Origin: an uncultured Porphyromonadaceae bacterium
Lineage (GTDB): Bacteria > Bacteroidota > Bacteroidia > Bacteroidales > Muribaculaceae
Reading direction: 5' to 3'
NCBI GenBank assembly: GCA_948467675.1
Contig: CAOKFI010000008.1
Span: 1-64,000, forward strand
Length of the DNA: 64,000 nt
The translations under genes were made by a program, and so were the position numbers. The notes beneath the pieces are model-generated. The model made no database searches and was not told the origin of the DNA. It worked only from the letters and a program-made list of their open reading frames with translations. Every line of letters starts with the position of its first letter. The stretch's first letter is position 1. Below, in pieces: positions 39,050-47,870 of this stretch.

Positions 39050-41344
39050 TTATTTCACAAGTATACGCTGCGAATAGTGAGTGGTCGTGCCTTCTACCGA
39101 CAGCACATAGACACCGGATCCGAGCGCCGATGCATCGAGCGGCATGGTATCGCCCGAAGCCGAAGCCATAAGTACTGCATTACCGCTCATATTGTACAAT
39201 ACCGCCTTAAGCGATGTCTCGCCGGCCACATAGACCTCAAACGACTTCTCGCCTGTCGTAGTGACGATCAGACGCGCGTTCTGCTCCAGGGCATCCACAC
39301 CGGCATTGCCTTTCTCAAGCACCTTTTTAAGGCCGGCTATAGCGTCGAATCTGCCGGCACCCCATTGTGTAGGATTGTCAGAAACTACAGCAACAGCAGT
39401 CTCCTTTATTATCTCACGGGCCTCCTCTACGGTCAGATCAGGATTGGCCTGCTTCCAGAGAGCCATGGAACCCGTCACAACAGGACATGACATCGATGTG
39501 CCCTGCATGTCTCCGTATGCGTTGATACGGCCGTCGACAGCCTCGTACTGTGCACTGTTGGCCTTTGTGTATCGCTTGACAACATTGCCGTTAGCATCCT
39601 TGGTCGAATTGTATGAACCGTTCCAATATGGCGAACTGATAGCGGAAAGCAGGAAACTGCCGGGAGCACACACATCAGGAAGCGAACGTCCGTCGGCGAT
39701 ATCTCCGTATGACGAGAAGTCACAGATCGCATTCACTTTATTACTGTTGCGGTAAGTGCTTCCGTCGGTAGCCTTATAGGAATTACGGTTCACGTATGCA
39801 CCGACACTGATCACACTTTTGGTACATGCGAGATTATTTATCGAGCCATTGGCGGTACCGCCGGTCCATCCGGCCACTCCGCGTGAGCTTAATGTCTCGT
39901 ATCGTCCCGAACAGTATCCCCACACTTCCTGTCCGGCATTGCCCTCGACAATGAAGACCGGAATATAGCGGTATGTATTGTTTTTCAGATCATCGGTCGG
40001 TCTCGCAAAAGAATACTGAAGCATAGTCACATAACGGCCATTTGCTTCATCTACAGCAGAACCTATACCGTAATACGCTGTTGTCCAGTATTTGTTTAAG
40101 GTAGCGCTGGTATTCGACCCACCGAGCGCTTCAGCAACATTCGGCGTCGAAAAATATGTCATGCTACCATCAGTCGATTTGTCGACAGTCGCCAGCGTCT
40201 CCACAAGCGCACCGGTAGTTACGTCGGCCATGGCAATAGTCACTTTAAACGGCTGTGCCCCATTGCCCCAGAACTCGGTCGTGCCGGCAAACTCACCGAT
40301 TGAACCCAGTTCCTTAAAGCCGGTTGTAAGACTTGCCGGCTCATCGAACTTATGATGCCAGGCAATATCCATGTCGCCCTCGTTTCCGGCCGACAGACAG
40401 ATAATGGCATTCGACTTCTCCACTATCCGGTCTATTATCCGCGAGTACACATCGGTACCGTCATGCGAACCGGTATTAATACCCATCGAGCAGTTTATGA
40501 CCACAGGTTTGCCTGCCTCGAGAGCATACTCGGCTATCGCAGCAAATCCGTTGACAATAGATGCAATGCTCTGCCCACCGCATGCTATTGCTATATCCGC
40601 ATCGTATGCCATGCCGTAATATGTCGATGATCCGCCTTTGCCACCGGCTACTGTCGCGGTAGTGTGGGTACCGTGCGAGGTCTGGTTGGTATCAGTCGAA
40701 AACAGCGACAGATCTTCTATAGGCTCACCATCGGCAGTATGCGTATCGCCTGTTCCGGAATATGTCCTGATATCGATACCGTCATCATTGTCACTGTCAG
40801 TTACAAAAAACAGACGCTGTATGCGCGATGCGGAACGGTCGGCTGTCTTGAAGGCCGGATGATGCGGGTCTACGCCGATATCGTATACGCCTGCTATCAC
40901 CCCTACTCCGGTATAAACCTGATCCAGACCGAGTTTAGCATGAATCTGGTGTACTTTGGAGTTGGTGCGCGCACGGTCGTTCTTGAGATCCGGAACACGG
41001 TCGAGCTGCATGCGCTTTACGGCGGCATTGGCTGAGAATTCCTCTACCGATGCGACAGGCAATGTGACCGTGGCAAACTCATCGACCACGGTATTGACCT
41101 CAGCTCCCGCAGCCGCAAGATCTTCGGCATTATATCCCGGGGCAATCTCGACAATAGCACATATAACCGGAACTGCTCCCGCAGCTACGCTACGGGTATT
41201 CTTCAGTCCTTCCTGACCTGACAGATTCCGAGTCATACGCAGTTCGTTGAGAACCGCCCTGTCGGCCATTGTCAGCTTGCTTTGTGCCGGCGATACACTA
41301 TATACCATTCCCAATAGCGCGGCAACAAGGTAAAATTTCTTCAT
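39050..41344 (-). CDS. secreted S8 (subtilisin-like) serine peptidase with sorting tail
   Basis: From ATG 41344, which gives a proper signal peptide (about 1-20), the protein has 764 residues. The catalytic triad is D155 (VYDIGVDPHHP), H227 (SHGTHTTATVAGG) and S617 (GTSMSCPVVTG). The 390-residue gap between His and Ser is large and includes a beta-rich insertion (about 330-500). The C-terminal 75 residues (LKAVLYNMSGNAVL, then SQRILVK) form a type A sorting tail for Por secretion. It is probably a surface or secreted protease. Confidence 0.94.
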   Translation of the reverse strand: MKKFYLVAALLGMVYSVSPAQSKLTMADRAVLNELRMTRNLSGQEGLKNTRSVAAGAVPVICAIVEIAPGYNAEDLAAAGAEVNTVVDEFATVTLPVASVEEFSANAAVKRMQLDRVPDLKNDRARTNSKVHQIHAKLGLDQVYTGVGVIAGVYDIGVDPHHPAFKTADRSASRIQRLFFVTDSDNDDGIDIRTYSGTGDTHTADGEPIEDLSLFSTDTNQTSHGTHTTATVAGGKGGSSTYYGMAYDADIAIACGGQSIASIVNGFAAIAEYALEAGKPVVINCSMGINTGSHDGTDVYSRIIDRIVEKSNAIICLSAGNEGDMDIAWHHKFDEPASLTTGFKELGSIGEFAGTTEFWGNGAQPFKVTIAMADVTTGALVETLATVDKSTDGSMTYFSTPNVAEALGGSNTSATLNKYWTTAYYGIGSAVDEANGRYVTMLQYSFARPTDDLKNNTYRYIPVFIVEGNAGQEVWGYCSGRYETLSSRGVAGWTGGTANGSINNLACTKSVISVGAYVNRNSYKATDGSTYRNSNKVNAICDFSSYGDIADGRSLPDVCAPGSFLLSAISSPYWNGSYNSTKDANGNVVKRYTKANSAQYEAVDGRINAYGDMQGTSMSCPVVTGSMALWKQANPDLTVEEAREIIKETAVAVVSDNPTQWGAGRFDAIAGLKKVLEKGNAGVDALEQNARLIVTTTGEKSFEVYVAGETSLKAVLYNMSGNAVLMASASGDTMPLDASALGSGVYVLSVEGTTTHYSQRILVK

Positions 41345-41393
41345 GTTATGAATTTCCTTATGATTATGAATATAATTTGCTTTTTCCAAACTA

Positions 41394-41425
41394 CAAATTT
41401 ACAATTTGTAGGCATTATGCACCAA
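41394..41425 (-). promoter_or_regulatory. promoter of the S8 peptidase gene
   Basis: On the minus strand TTG (41423-41425), 21 bases and TAAATTTG (41394-41401) match the Bacteroidetes promoter. The leader is about 45 bases. Confidence 0.65.
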
Positions 41426-41522
41426 TCCCGAACATATTTTTAACACAAAAAAAATCATATCCGCCCTTTCGGAAAAACAGTCAACCTCCGGAATGTGTTG
41501 ATTTTTTAATAAACTCACAGTC

Positions 41523-42587
41523 ATGCAAGATCATCATTCAGCCCGGTTCTGGAACAGCGACCGCATCATGTGGCTGCTCATAGGCATCGCGCTCGGCTCA
41601 GCACTGATATGGCTGATACATTATCTCAGCAATGTGCTGCTGCCCTTTTTCGCTGCATGTTTCATAGCCTATATCCTGCAGCCGATAGTCGAATTCAACC
41701 GCAGGCTCACCCGGACCAGCGGCCGCACGCTCGCATCGATACTCACTATAATCGACATGAGCGTAATCATCTCGCTCGTCGTATATATATTCATGCCGTC
41801 GATACTCAGCGAGCTTGACCTGCTCGAGCGCATACTCCACGATGTAAGCTCCGGCAAGAGAGCCTTGTCTCCGACCAATGCGGGTATAGTCGGCTTCATC
41901 GACCGGTATTTCGATCCCGACAACATAAAAGCCCTGCTTACCGGAACACGGATCGACGATCTCCTGAGCCGCGGATCTTCATTGCTGGAGGAATCTTTCG
42001 ATATTATAATGCAGCTTCTCGGATGGCTTCTTACCCTGATATACATTCTGTTTATCCTTATCGATTATCCTCAGATATGCAACGGGTTCCGGCTCATCAT
42101 CCCCCACAAATACCGTCCGCGTCTATTGCCGGTACTATACGAAGTCACCGACAGTATGAACCGGTATTTCCGAGGACAGGGACTGGTCGCACTGTGCGCA
42201 ACCGTTTTCTACTGTACCGGATTCTCCATAATCGGGCTTCCACTTGCCATACCAATGGGAATACTTGTCGGAATCCTCTATATGATACCTTATTTCCAAT
42301 ACGTGACTCTCATACCGGTAGCAGCTATATGTTTCATCTATTCGCTCGGAGGCAATGTGGAATTTATTCCGGAGTTAGGGAAATGTGCGTTAGTATACCT
42401 GTTGAGCCAAGGTATATGCGACTATATAATCACTCCTCACGTCATGGGCAGGGAAATGGGTCTCAACCCGGCAGTGATTCTCCTGTCGCTCTCAGTATGG
42501 GGCAGCCTGCTCGGCATTATAGGCATGATAATCGCCCTGCCAGTGACTGCACTCATAATCACATATTACAGACGCTATATAAGCTGA
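41523..42587 (+). CDS. AI-2E family transporter (PerM/YhhT-like)
   Basis: The 354-residue membrane protein has the AI-2E/PerM fold. Helices at the N-terminus (LLIGIALGSALIWLIHYLSNVLLPFFAAC) are followed by a cytoplasmic segment (about 100-150) and the conserved C-terminal part with IGLPLAIPMGILVGILYMIPYF and MGREMGLNPAVILLSL. Family members have been linked to autoinducer-2 or Na+/H+ transport, but substrates are rarely proven. It stands alone on this strand. Confidence 0.9.
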   Translation: MQDHHSARFWNSDRIMWLLIGIALGSALIWLIHYLSNVLLPFFAACFIAYILQPIVEFNRRLTRTSGRTLASILTIIDMSVIISLVVYIFMPSILSELDLLERILHDVSSGKRALSPTNAGIVGFIDRYFDPDNIKALLTGTRIDDLLSRGSSLLEESFDIIMQLLGWLLTLIYILFILIDYPQICNGFRLIIPHKYRPRLLPVLYEVTDSMNRYFRGQGLVALCATVFYCTGFSIIGLPLAIPMGILVGILYMIPYFQYVTLIPVAAICFIYSLGGNVEFIPELGKCALVYLLSQGICDYIITPHVMGREMGLNPAVILLSLSVWGSLLGIIGMIIALPVTALIITYYRRYIS

Positions 42588-42612
42588 ACTTCATGACGGT
42601 CAGAACAAGGAC

Positions 42613-42644
42613 AAAAAAAATTGATTGTCATCCCGACAACCAAT
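42613..42644 (-). terminator. terminator of a candidate small RNA
   Basis: On the minus strand ATTGGTTGTC and GACAATCAAT pair over ten positions (one G-U) around a 5-base loop and run straight into eight Ts. It works only for minus-strand transcription, yet no annotated minus-strand gene ends here, because gpmI has its own terminator at 42837-42875. Confidence 0.8.
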
Positions 42645-42679
42645 CTCAGTTAACCTTAAATCTAATACCATGAAAAACA
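42613..42679 (-). ncRNA. candidate small RNA, about 65 nt
   Basis: A complete promoter (42685-42716, minus) and a U8 terminator (42613-42644) bracket only about 65 bases. No convincing open frame fits; a 23-codon frame from 42672 would read through the terminator stem. The unit sits between the AI-2E-family gene and gpmI. No known RNA family was recognised. The target, if any, is unknown. Confidence 0.5.
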
Positions 42680-42684
42680 TGATG

Positions 42685-42716
42685 CAAAGGTATAGATACG
42701 CCCTATAATCGCCAAA
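42685..42716 (-). promoter_or_regulatory. promoter of the candidate small RNA
   Basis: The minus strand reads TTTG (42713-42716), 20 bases, TACCTTTG (42685-42692), a full match in sequence and spacing to the Bacteroidetes promoter. Confidence 0.7.
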
Positions 42717-42836
42717 TAATTCTCGCAAAAAATGCGCTCATTTTAACATTTATTTCACTAAATATCCATTATTACCCTTTTTATCCGCACATTTTGTCTC
42801 GCTGATTTACCGTTTGCTGTCATTTTGCCAGAATGT

Positions 42837-42875
42837 AAAAAGGGTCTGGCAGCCTATGCGGCCAGACCCTTTTTT
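42837..42875. terminator. gpmI terminator
   Basis: AAAAAGGGTCTGGC and GCCAGACCCTTTTT form a 14-bp hairpin with A- and T-runs on both sides, so it can act in either direction. It lies 26 bases past the gpmI stop on the minus strand. Confidence 0.92.
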
Positions 42876-42900
42876 AAGTTTATTTACAATTAATGAACAA

Positions 42901-44415
42901 TCAGTCTATGAGCGCATGTCCGGTCATCTCCGAAGGCTGCGCCAGTCCCATGATCTTGAGAATGGTAGGAGCCACATCGGCGAGTTTTCCGTCAGCCACA
43001 GCCGCGTTCTTGCGCTCTGTCACATAGACACATGGCACAGGATTCAGCGAGTGTGCGGTATTGGGAGTCCCGTCGGCATTGATCGCATTGTCGGCATTGC
43101 CGTGATCGGCAATGATTATGGTCTCGTAGCCGGCGGCCTTGGCAGCCTCGACGGTATCCTTTACGCAGCGGTCAACAGCCACGACAGCTTTCTCAATAGC
43201 CTCGTAGACACCTGTGTGACCTACCATATCGCCATTGGCATAGTTCACTACAATGAAGTCGTATTCCTCCGAGCGTATAGCGTCCACCAGCTTGTCGCAG
43301 ACTTCATAAGCGCTCATCTCCGGTTTGAGATCGTATGTAGCCACCTTGGGCGATGCCACGAGTATACGCTCCTCTCCTTCGTATGGAGCCTCACGTCCGC
43401 CGTTGAAGAAGAATGTCACATGGGCATACTTCTCGGTCTCGGCTATGTGGAGCTGCTTCTTGTCGAGCGACGACAGGTATTCACCGAGAGTATTGTTTAC
43501 ATTTTCCTTGTCGAACAGAATATGCACACCGGTAAACGATGCGTCATACGGAGTCATGCAATAGTACTGCAGACCGGGAATAGTGTGCATGCCGGCCTCA
43601 GGCATGTCATGCTGGGTCAGCACCACCGTCAGCTCCTTGGCGCGGTCATTGCGGTAGTTGAAGAATATCACCACGTCATCCTCCTTGACAGTGCCGTCCA
43701 CAGCCGCATTCACGATAGGTTTGATGAACTCGTCGGTCACATCGGCGTCATAGCTTGCCTGCACTGCCGCCGGAAGATCGGTAGCCTTCTCCCCCTCGCC
43801 GTTGACCAGCAGGTCGTAGGCTACTTTCACACGTTCCCAGCGCTTGTCACGGTCCATGGCGTAATAACGGCCTACGATCGACGCTATGACTCCTGCCGAT
43901 GTGGCGCAGTGAGCCTCGATCTGCTCGATAAATCCCTTGCCGCTGCGCGGGTCGGTGTCACGGCCATCCATGAAACAGTGGATATAGACCTTATCGAGTC
44001 CGTAGTGTTTCGCTATGTCGCACAGAGCAAACAGGTGGTCGAGCGACGAGTGAACACCTCCGTTGGAGGTCAGACCCATCAGATGAAGACCTTTGCCGCT
44101 CTTCTTAGCATATTCAAACGCATTCTTGATTTCGGGATTCTCCAGTATGGTTCCATCCTGACATGCCTTGTTGATCTTTACAAGATCCTGATAAACGACA
44201 CGTCCGGCACCGATATTAAGGTGACCGACCTCTGAATTACCCATCTGTCCGTCGGGCAGACCGACGTTCTCGCCCGAAGCCTGCAGCTGTGAGTGAGGAT
44301 ATGTAGCCATCAGATAATCCCAGTAAGGGGTCGGAGTCGACGAGATCACATCGCCCTTGCCGTGGTTGCCTATTCCCCAGCCGTCCAGAATCATAAGGAG
44401 TGCTTTTTTTCCCAT
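42901..44415 (-). CDS. gpmI: 2,3-bisphosphoglycerate-independent phosphoglycerate mutase
   Basis: The 504-residue enzyme interconverts 3- and 2-phosphoglycerate in glycolysis with two Mn ions. S61 in [17 protein letters not shown] is the phosphorylated serine; ILDGWGIG at the start and [10 protein letters not shown] near residue 445 supply metal ligands. [14 protein letters not shown] is also conserved. Length is normal. It has its own promoter element and terminator. Confidence 0.98.
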   Translation of the reverse strand: MGKKALLMILDGWGIGNHGKGDVISSTPTPYWDYLMATYPHSQLQASGENVGLPDGQMGNSEVGHLNIGAGRVVYQDLVKINKACQDGTILENPEIKNAFEYAKKSGKGLHLMGLTSNGGVHSSLDHLFALCDIAKHYGLDKVYIHCFMDGRDTDPRSGKGFIEQIEAHCATSAGVIASIVGRYYAMDRDKRWERVKVAYDLLVNGEGEKATDLPAAVQASYDADVTDEFIKPIVNAAVDGTVKEDDVVIFFNYRNDRAKELTVVLTQHDMPEAGMHTIPGLQYYCMTPYDASFTGVHILFDKENVNNTLGEYLSSLDKKQLHIAETEKYAHVTFFFNGGREAPYEGEERILVASPKVATYDLKPEMSAYEVCDKLVDAIRSEEYDFIVVNYANGDMVGHTGVYEAIEKAVVAVDRCVKDTVEAAKAAGYETIIIADHGNADNAINADGTPNTAHSLNPVPCVYVTERKNAAVADGKLADVAPTILKIMGLAQPSEMTGHALID

Positions 44416-44458
44416 ATAAGTTCGTATTGGTTAATTGATAATCTTTTTTCTAACGGTG

Positions 44459-44466
44459 CAAAAGTA
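44459..44466 (-). promoter_or_regulatory. probable gpmI promoter, -7 element
   Basis: The minus strand reads TACTTTTG, 44 bases before the gpmI start; no -33 TTTG at the right distance. Confidence 0.5.
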
Positions 44467-44507
44467 CATATAAAAAATCTTTTTACGCGATTTTATCCCT
44501 AAATAAT

Positions 44508-44538
44508 TTGGATAAAACGGGAAGAGTTCTTATCTTTG
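44508..44538 (+). promoter_or_regulatory. tRNA-Met promoter
   Basis: TTTG (44508-44511), 19 bases and TATCTTTG (44531-44538) match the consensus exactly, 18 bases before the tRNA. Confidence 0.8.
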
Positions 44539-44556
44539 CACTCGCAAAACAGCAAT

Positions 44557-44630
44557 GGCGGGATAGCTCAGTTGGTTAGAGCGTCGGATTCATAACCCGG
44601 AGGTCTCGAGTTCAATTCTCGATCCCGCTA
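44557..44630 (+). tRNA. tRNA-Met (CAT)
   Basis: A 74-base cloverleaf has GGCGGGA/TCCCGCT acceptor arms, a GCTC/GAGC D-stem, anticodon loop TTCATAA and a TCGAG/CTCGA T-stem; CCA is not encoded. The C11-G24 pair and paired 1-72 position argue against the initiator. Elongator Met is most likely; tRNA-Ile with a lysidine-modified CAT anticodon is the alternative. Position 1-72 is a G-U wobble and 31-39 an A-C mismatch. Confidence 0.9.
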
Positions 44631-44633
44631 CTC

Positions 44634-44670
44634 AAAAAGAGCGCGACTTCATTCATGTCGCGCTCTTTTT
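44634..44670 (+). terminator. tRNA-Met terminator
   Basis: AAAAAGAGCGCGAC and GTCGCGCTCTTTTT pair over 14 bp around a 9-base loop, directly after the tRNA. Confidence 0.93.
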
Positions 44671-44774
44671 GCTATGTGCCTTACCTCCGCAGTGCCCCTC
44701 AGAAACAAAACACAGGCACGGAACCGCTGTCCGGATCCGTGCCTGCCGTATTATTCCGCGATAGAGCGACAGTC

Positions 44775-46640
44775 TTATTCCGCAACTGCGTCGAGCAGTG
44801 TTTTCTTAAACAGACCGTGATCGCGCAGGTCGGGGCGGCCCGTAGCATTGCCCTTCCGATCCACCAATATATAATAAGGTATACCGTCCACATCGAACCG
44901 CTCGCGTATGGCACCGATCTGGTCGGCATTCAGACGGTAATGAAGTCCCTTGACCGACGGTATCTGCGACGCGTAGGTGGCCATTGGCGATGACTCGTCG
45001 GCAAGATATATCCAGACAATATCATCGGAACTCAGGTCGCCTGACTTCTCCGGCTCGTTTGCTTTCAGCGCACGCTGACACGGGCCGCACCATGTATTCC
45101 ACAGATCGACCATCACCACCTTGCCGCGATGAGGAGCCACGATCGCGTCAAACACCTTGTCGTCAGCCACCTCAGGAGCGGCCAGAATCATCGCTGAACT
45201 CGCATTCATCACACGGTTCATATCATTGACACGCGTCTCTATAGCCTTGGCATAGAAGGGATCAGACAAGCCGCGCAGTGTATCCATATCAGCATCGGTA
45301 ACCGCCAGATCCGACGCCTTTTCCATCATGCCTGAATATACCCGCATATCACGCACGAGCGGCGCCGATATCATACCGGCGTCAGAACTGCGCGTAGCCA
45401 TACGCATACTGCCGGTTCCGGACGCCATCAGCAAACGCGGATCATTGAAGTCAGCCACAGCCTCGATCTTTGCCATCAGCTCCGGAGTGATCACCACATT
45501 GATCGAGTCGAACTCCGGAGGCATCCATCCGTTACGTGCGCTATATGTATACCCTAAAAGAAATGCGCTGTTGGTTGCGGCTGTAAGAAGATCGGCGCGA
45601 AGCGACATTTCGGCAGCCTCGCGCGCCATCACCGGCAGTCCGGCCGCCTCGATAGTATCCAGTTCGGCCCGATAGCACCCTATTATATAGTCCACATACT
45701 CCCCGCCGTCAAAATGATAGTCGCCGAAACGCCCCGACAGCATATCCATTCCGAACGACTTACCGTCTATCGAATGTATCGCCTTGTTGAGATCCGCATA
45801 GCTGCCATTGTCCCACACGCTGGGAAGATGTCCGTCGTCCTCCTTGCGCGCACGCAGGAACCAGTCGCCGTTGCGGCGGCAATCGACATACACATCCACC
45901 GTCTCTCCGGGAGCAAGCCATACCAACGCCCGCGGCAGCGACACATCCCCCGCCGAACGGAGACGCAACATCGAAGTGCCACAAAGATTAAGATGCAGGA
46001 CAGCGGTGCCGTCAGAAGCAACTCTTGCTTCAAAACCGTCACTCGTCGGCCCGGCGTATGAATTGACCATATATTCCAGCTTGTCGCCCATCGACGGACG
46101 ATAGCCGAGAAGATGCACGTTCACAGTAGTGCTGTCGACCGCCATTATCGGCTGCGGCATCGGACCATCCATAGCCACACGGCCGAGATCCTTAGGCAGT
46201 CCGGCAGGCTTCGACCGGTAATCGGCCATCCCGGTCACGTCTATGCCCCACAGTTTCCAGCCGTCTCCTTCCATAAAGTCGATCGACTTAGTCTTCGCAG
46301 GAATCGGACCGAACACAAGATCGAAAGCCATTTTGGCGGAATCCGGCATCGTTGTTTGCACTCCTGGCTCTATTCCAATAGCAGATACCAGAGGATATTC
46401 CACACCATTGGCCACTATACGGCTTCCAGGATCTATCGAGATCCACTGTCCGGGAGTGTGATTGACCTGGCACCGCAATATCGTGGAACTGTCGGTCATC
46501 TCTACCTGCGGAATCTGCAGAAAATAGTTGTTGGAACTTTCTATCGCCGGATTATCTATAATCCGCTCCCTCTGCGGTCCGCATGCCGCGGCCAGAACAG
46601 CCGCCGATACCACCGCGCTCCATAAAATAGCTTTTCTCAT
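44775..46640 (-). CDS. lipoprotein with C-terminal TlpA-like thioredoxin domain
   Basis: The 621-residue protein has a lipoprotein signal (lipobox LAAAC near residue 20) and a large beta-rich and helical N-terminal part of unknown family (about 25-480). The C-terminal thioredoxin fold has the redox site TWCGPC near residue 525 and a cis-proline region GIPYYILVDRKG. Bacteroidales have many such periplasm-facing TlpA-like oxidoreductases, several linked to redox stress or gut fitness. It has no operon partner. Confidence 0.88.
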   Translation of the reverse strand: MRKAILWSAVVSAAVLAAACGPQRERIIDNPAIESSNNYFLQIPQVEMTDSSTILRCQVNHTPGQWISIDPGSRIVANGVEYPLVSAIGIEPGVQTTMPDSAKMAFDLVFGPIPAKTKSIDFMEGDGWKLWGIDVTGMADYRSKPAGLPKDLGRVAMDGPMPQPIMAVDSTTVNVHLLGYRPSMGDKLEYMVNSYAGPTSDGFEARVASDGTAVLHLNLCGTSMLRLRSAGDVSLPRALVWLAPGETVDVYVDCRRNGDWFLRARKEDDGHLPSVWDNGSYADLNKAIHSIDGKSFGMDMLSGRFGDYHFDGGEYVDYIIGCYRAELDTIEAAGLPVMAREAAEMSLRADLLTAATNSAFLLGYTYSARNGWMPPEFDSINVVITPELMAKIEAVADFNDPRLLMASGTGSMRMATRSSDAGMISAPLVRDMRVYSGMMEKASDLAVTDADMDTLRGLSDPFYAKAIETRVNDMNRVMNASSAMILAAPEVADDKVFDAIVAPHRGKVVMVDLWNTWCGPCQRALKANEPEKSGDLSSDDIVWIYLADESSPMATYASQIPSVKGLHYRLNADQIGAIRERFDVDGIPYYILVDRKGNATGRPDLRDHGLFKKTLLDAVAE

Positions 46641-46684
46641 AACAATAGTTTAATTACGTGGAACCTATTATATTCATACAGCCA

Positions 46685-46692
46685 CAAATATA
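46685..46692 (-). promoter_or_regulatory. probable promoter of the TlpA-like lipoprotein gene, -7 element
   Basis: The minus strand reads TATATTTG, 45 bases before the start codon. No -33 element at standard spacing. Confidence 0.5.
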
Positions 46693-46768
46693 TAAATTCG
46701 CATATAACCAATCAGGGCCACAAACGTTAAATCCAGTTAACAATATATGAGATACTAAATATTGGGAG

Positions 46769-46776
46769 TATTTTTG
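46769..46776 (+). promoter_or_regulatory. promoter element of a candidate non-coding RNA
   Basis: TATTTTTG matches TAnnTTTG. No gene follows for 350 bases, but structured sequence and a strong terminator do. The -33 position lacks TTTG. Confidence 0.5.
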
Positions 46777-46782
46777 TCATGC

Positions 46783-47099
46783 AAAACCGTCGATCGTAGT
46801 CTCATGCAACGACCACGGTGGGGAAGTTACATTATCTTGGCAATACAGCCACCGGCATTATGCCACAAGTGGAGGTAAATAATGGTACGGCTCACTTCCC
46901 CTCTATCGATTAGACCCTGACATATATCTCTGCATCCCGTCTCGCAGAACAGTTATCACCGGCAGTGTCGGCCTGCAAGGCCATGCACATGACGATGTTT
47001 ATTGTTTGCCCGAGAAGAGATTGTATGTTGCCCAAATTATTCGCATATATTTTTCATATCAGCCTTACGGCCACCGGATCCGGTTGCTGTAAGGCTTTT
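46783..47099 (+). ncRNA. candidate structured RNA, about 315 nt
   Basis: The stretch between a -7 element (46769-46776) and a strong terminator (47061-47099) has no credible open frame. Bases 46820-46901 fold into a long arm: GGGGAAGT-TAC-ATTAT pairs with ATAAT-GTA-ACTTCCCC (16 bp with two 3'-side bulges). It is capped by CCAC/GTGG and a GGCA-TTA-TGCC hairpin. It does not show the signatures of tmRNA, RNase P RNA, SRP RNA or the cobalamin, TPP or FMN riboswitches. A 6S-like regulatory RNA is possible but not shown. Confidence 0.5.
47061..47099 (+). terminator. terminator of the candidate structured RNA
   Basis: AGCCTTACGGC and GCTGTAAGGCT (11 bp, one G-U) enclose ACCGG-AT-CCGGT, so the stem nearly doubles in length, and TTTTG follows. 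No protein gene ends just upstream. Confidence 0.85.
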
Positions 47100-47125
47100 G
47101 TCATTCTCACGTAATTTATCAGCAT

Positions 47126-47248
47126 ATGAAGAGGCCGATCATTCCATTACTCAATATCCTTACTGCCCCAAACGTAGCCGCCGCGGCTTTAGATGAGTTC
47201 ACGTATAAGGGCGTAACCTACATTATCCCGACAGCCTATATATCATAG
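47126..47248 (+). pseudogene. 40-codon stub of a secreted protein gene
   Basis: The short frame encodes 40 residues beginning MKRPIIPLLNILTAPNVAAA, then ALDEFTYKGVTYIIP. A basic start, hydrophobic stretch and Ala run resemble a signal peptide, and FTYKGVTYII resembles the start of the mature part of BspA-like leucine-rich-repeat proteins. It stops after 40 codons and nothing similar follows. It may be a gene remnant or a genuine tiny protein; evidence is weak. Confidence 0.35.
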
Positions 47249-47299
47249 CCGGTAAAAAAAGTACTCATACGCTGATACTATATCCACTCACACACAGAG

Positions 47300-47332
47300 A
47301 ACGGGCCGGAACACTTGCAGTTCCGACCCGTT
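47300..47332. terminator. hairpin downstream of the DUF6249-like gene
   Basis: AACGGG-N2-GGAAC and GTTCC-N2-CCCGTT form an 11-bp stem with a 2x2 internal loop. It lies 20 bases after the minus-strand membrane protein gene. The minus-strand side continues TCTCTGTGTG, so the U-tract is weak. Confidence 0.6.
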
Positions 47333-47353
47333 GCTGTTGTATGGGGATCACGG

Positions 47354-47764
47354 TTATTGCTTGCGTAAGCGGATCTCGACAAAAAATGCAGTCAGCAGAC
47401 CGAGTCCGCCGCCGAGCAACGAGCATGCGGCATATACCACTTCAATAGCATCATTCAGAATACGATTGTAACCGTTGGCATACATAGATTCAACATTGAT
47501 ATAGCTGATAAGGTACGCTGCCAGCAGACCAAGTCCTAAACCGCATATGATAGCACCCCAGCGCAGACTCACAAAGCGGGAGTCGGACGATCCTGAATTC
47601 ACACCGGGTATCTCACTTGGCATATCGCCGGATTTCGGCAACGACTCTATTTTCTCAATCAGCATGATGCGCTCGCGGCGACACGCATACAACTGAAGTA
47701 TTTTGTAGAAAAAATAACATAATGTGCCGACAATAATCGGACCGACGAGAAAATCCATGTTCAT
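47354..47764 (-). CDS. small membrane protein, DUF6249-like, divergent from the sigma factor
   Basis: The 136-residue protein has an N-terminal helix (about 4-22), a cytoplasmic segment with RRERIMLIEKIESLP, and two further helices (about 70-90 and 108-130). This matches the DUF6249-like proteins that accompany ECF sigma genes in Bacteroidetes. It is transcribed away from the sigma gene from an identical ECF-type promoter (47818-47846), so it is almost certainly a target of that sigma factor. Translation could also begin at the Met two codons on. Biochemical role unknown. Confidence 0.8.
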   Translation of the reverse strand: MNMDFLVGPIIVGTLCYFFYKILQLYACRRERIMLIEKIESLPKSGDMPSEIPGVNSGSSDSRFVSLRWGAIICGLGLGLLAAYLISYINVESMYANGYNRILNDAIEVVYAACSLLGGGLGLLTAFFVEIRLRKQ

Positions 47765-47817
47765 ATCAAATAAAGTTTTTTAGGTTTATAATATTGTTTT
47801 TGTTTCTTTGTATCCGT

Positions 47818-47846
47818 TTAGACGCATACCGCACGCTACGGTTACA
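47818..47846 (-). promoter_or_regulatory. ECF-type promoter for the DUF6249-like gene
   Basis: The minus strand reads TGTAACC, 13 bases, TGCGTCTAA. It has the form of an ECF promoter (AAC-type -35 and CGTC -10) and no TAnnTTTG. The same motif with the same spacing faces the other way at 47871-47899. Confidence 0.75.
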
Positions 47847-47870
47847 ATCTTTACAAAAATTTTTATACGG

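Noticed and set aside
42814-44235. 473-codon open frame antisense to gpmI
   Set aside because: It is the mirror of a well-conserved enzyme gene; the translation is a shadow rich in Val, His and Arg without family motifs.
46783-46925. Cobalamin or other known riboswitch in the gap before 47.1 kb
   Set aside because: GGGGAAG and GCCAC superficially recall the B12 switch, but the B12 box and the order of helices are absent and no gene follows.
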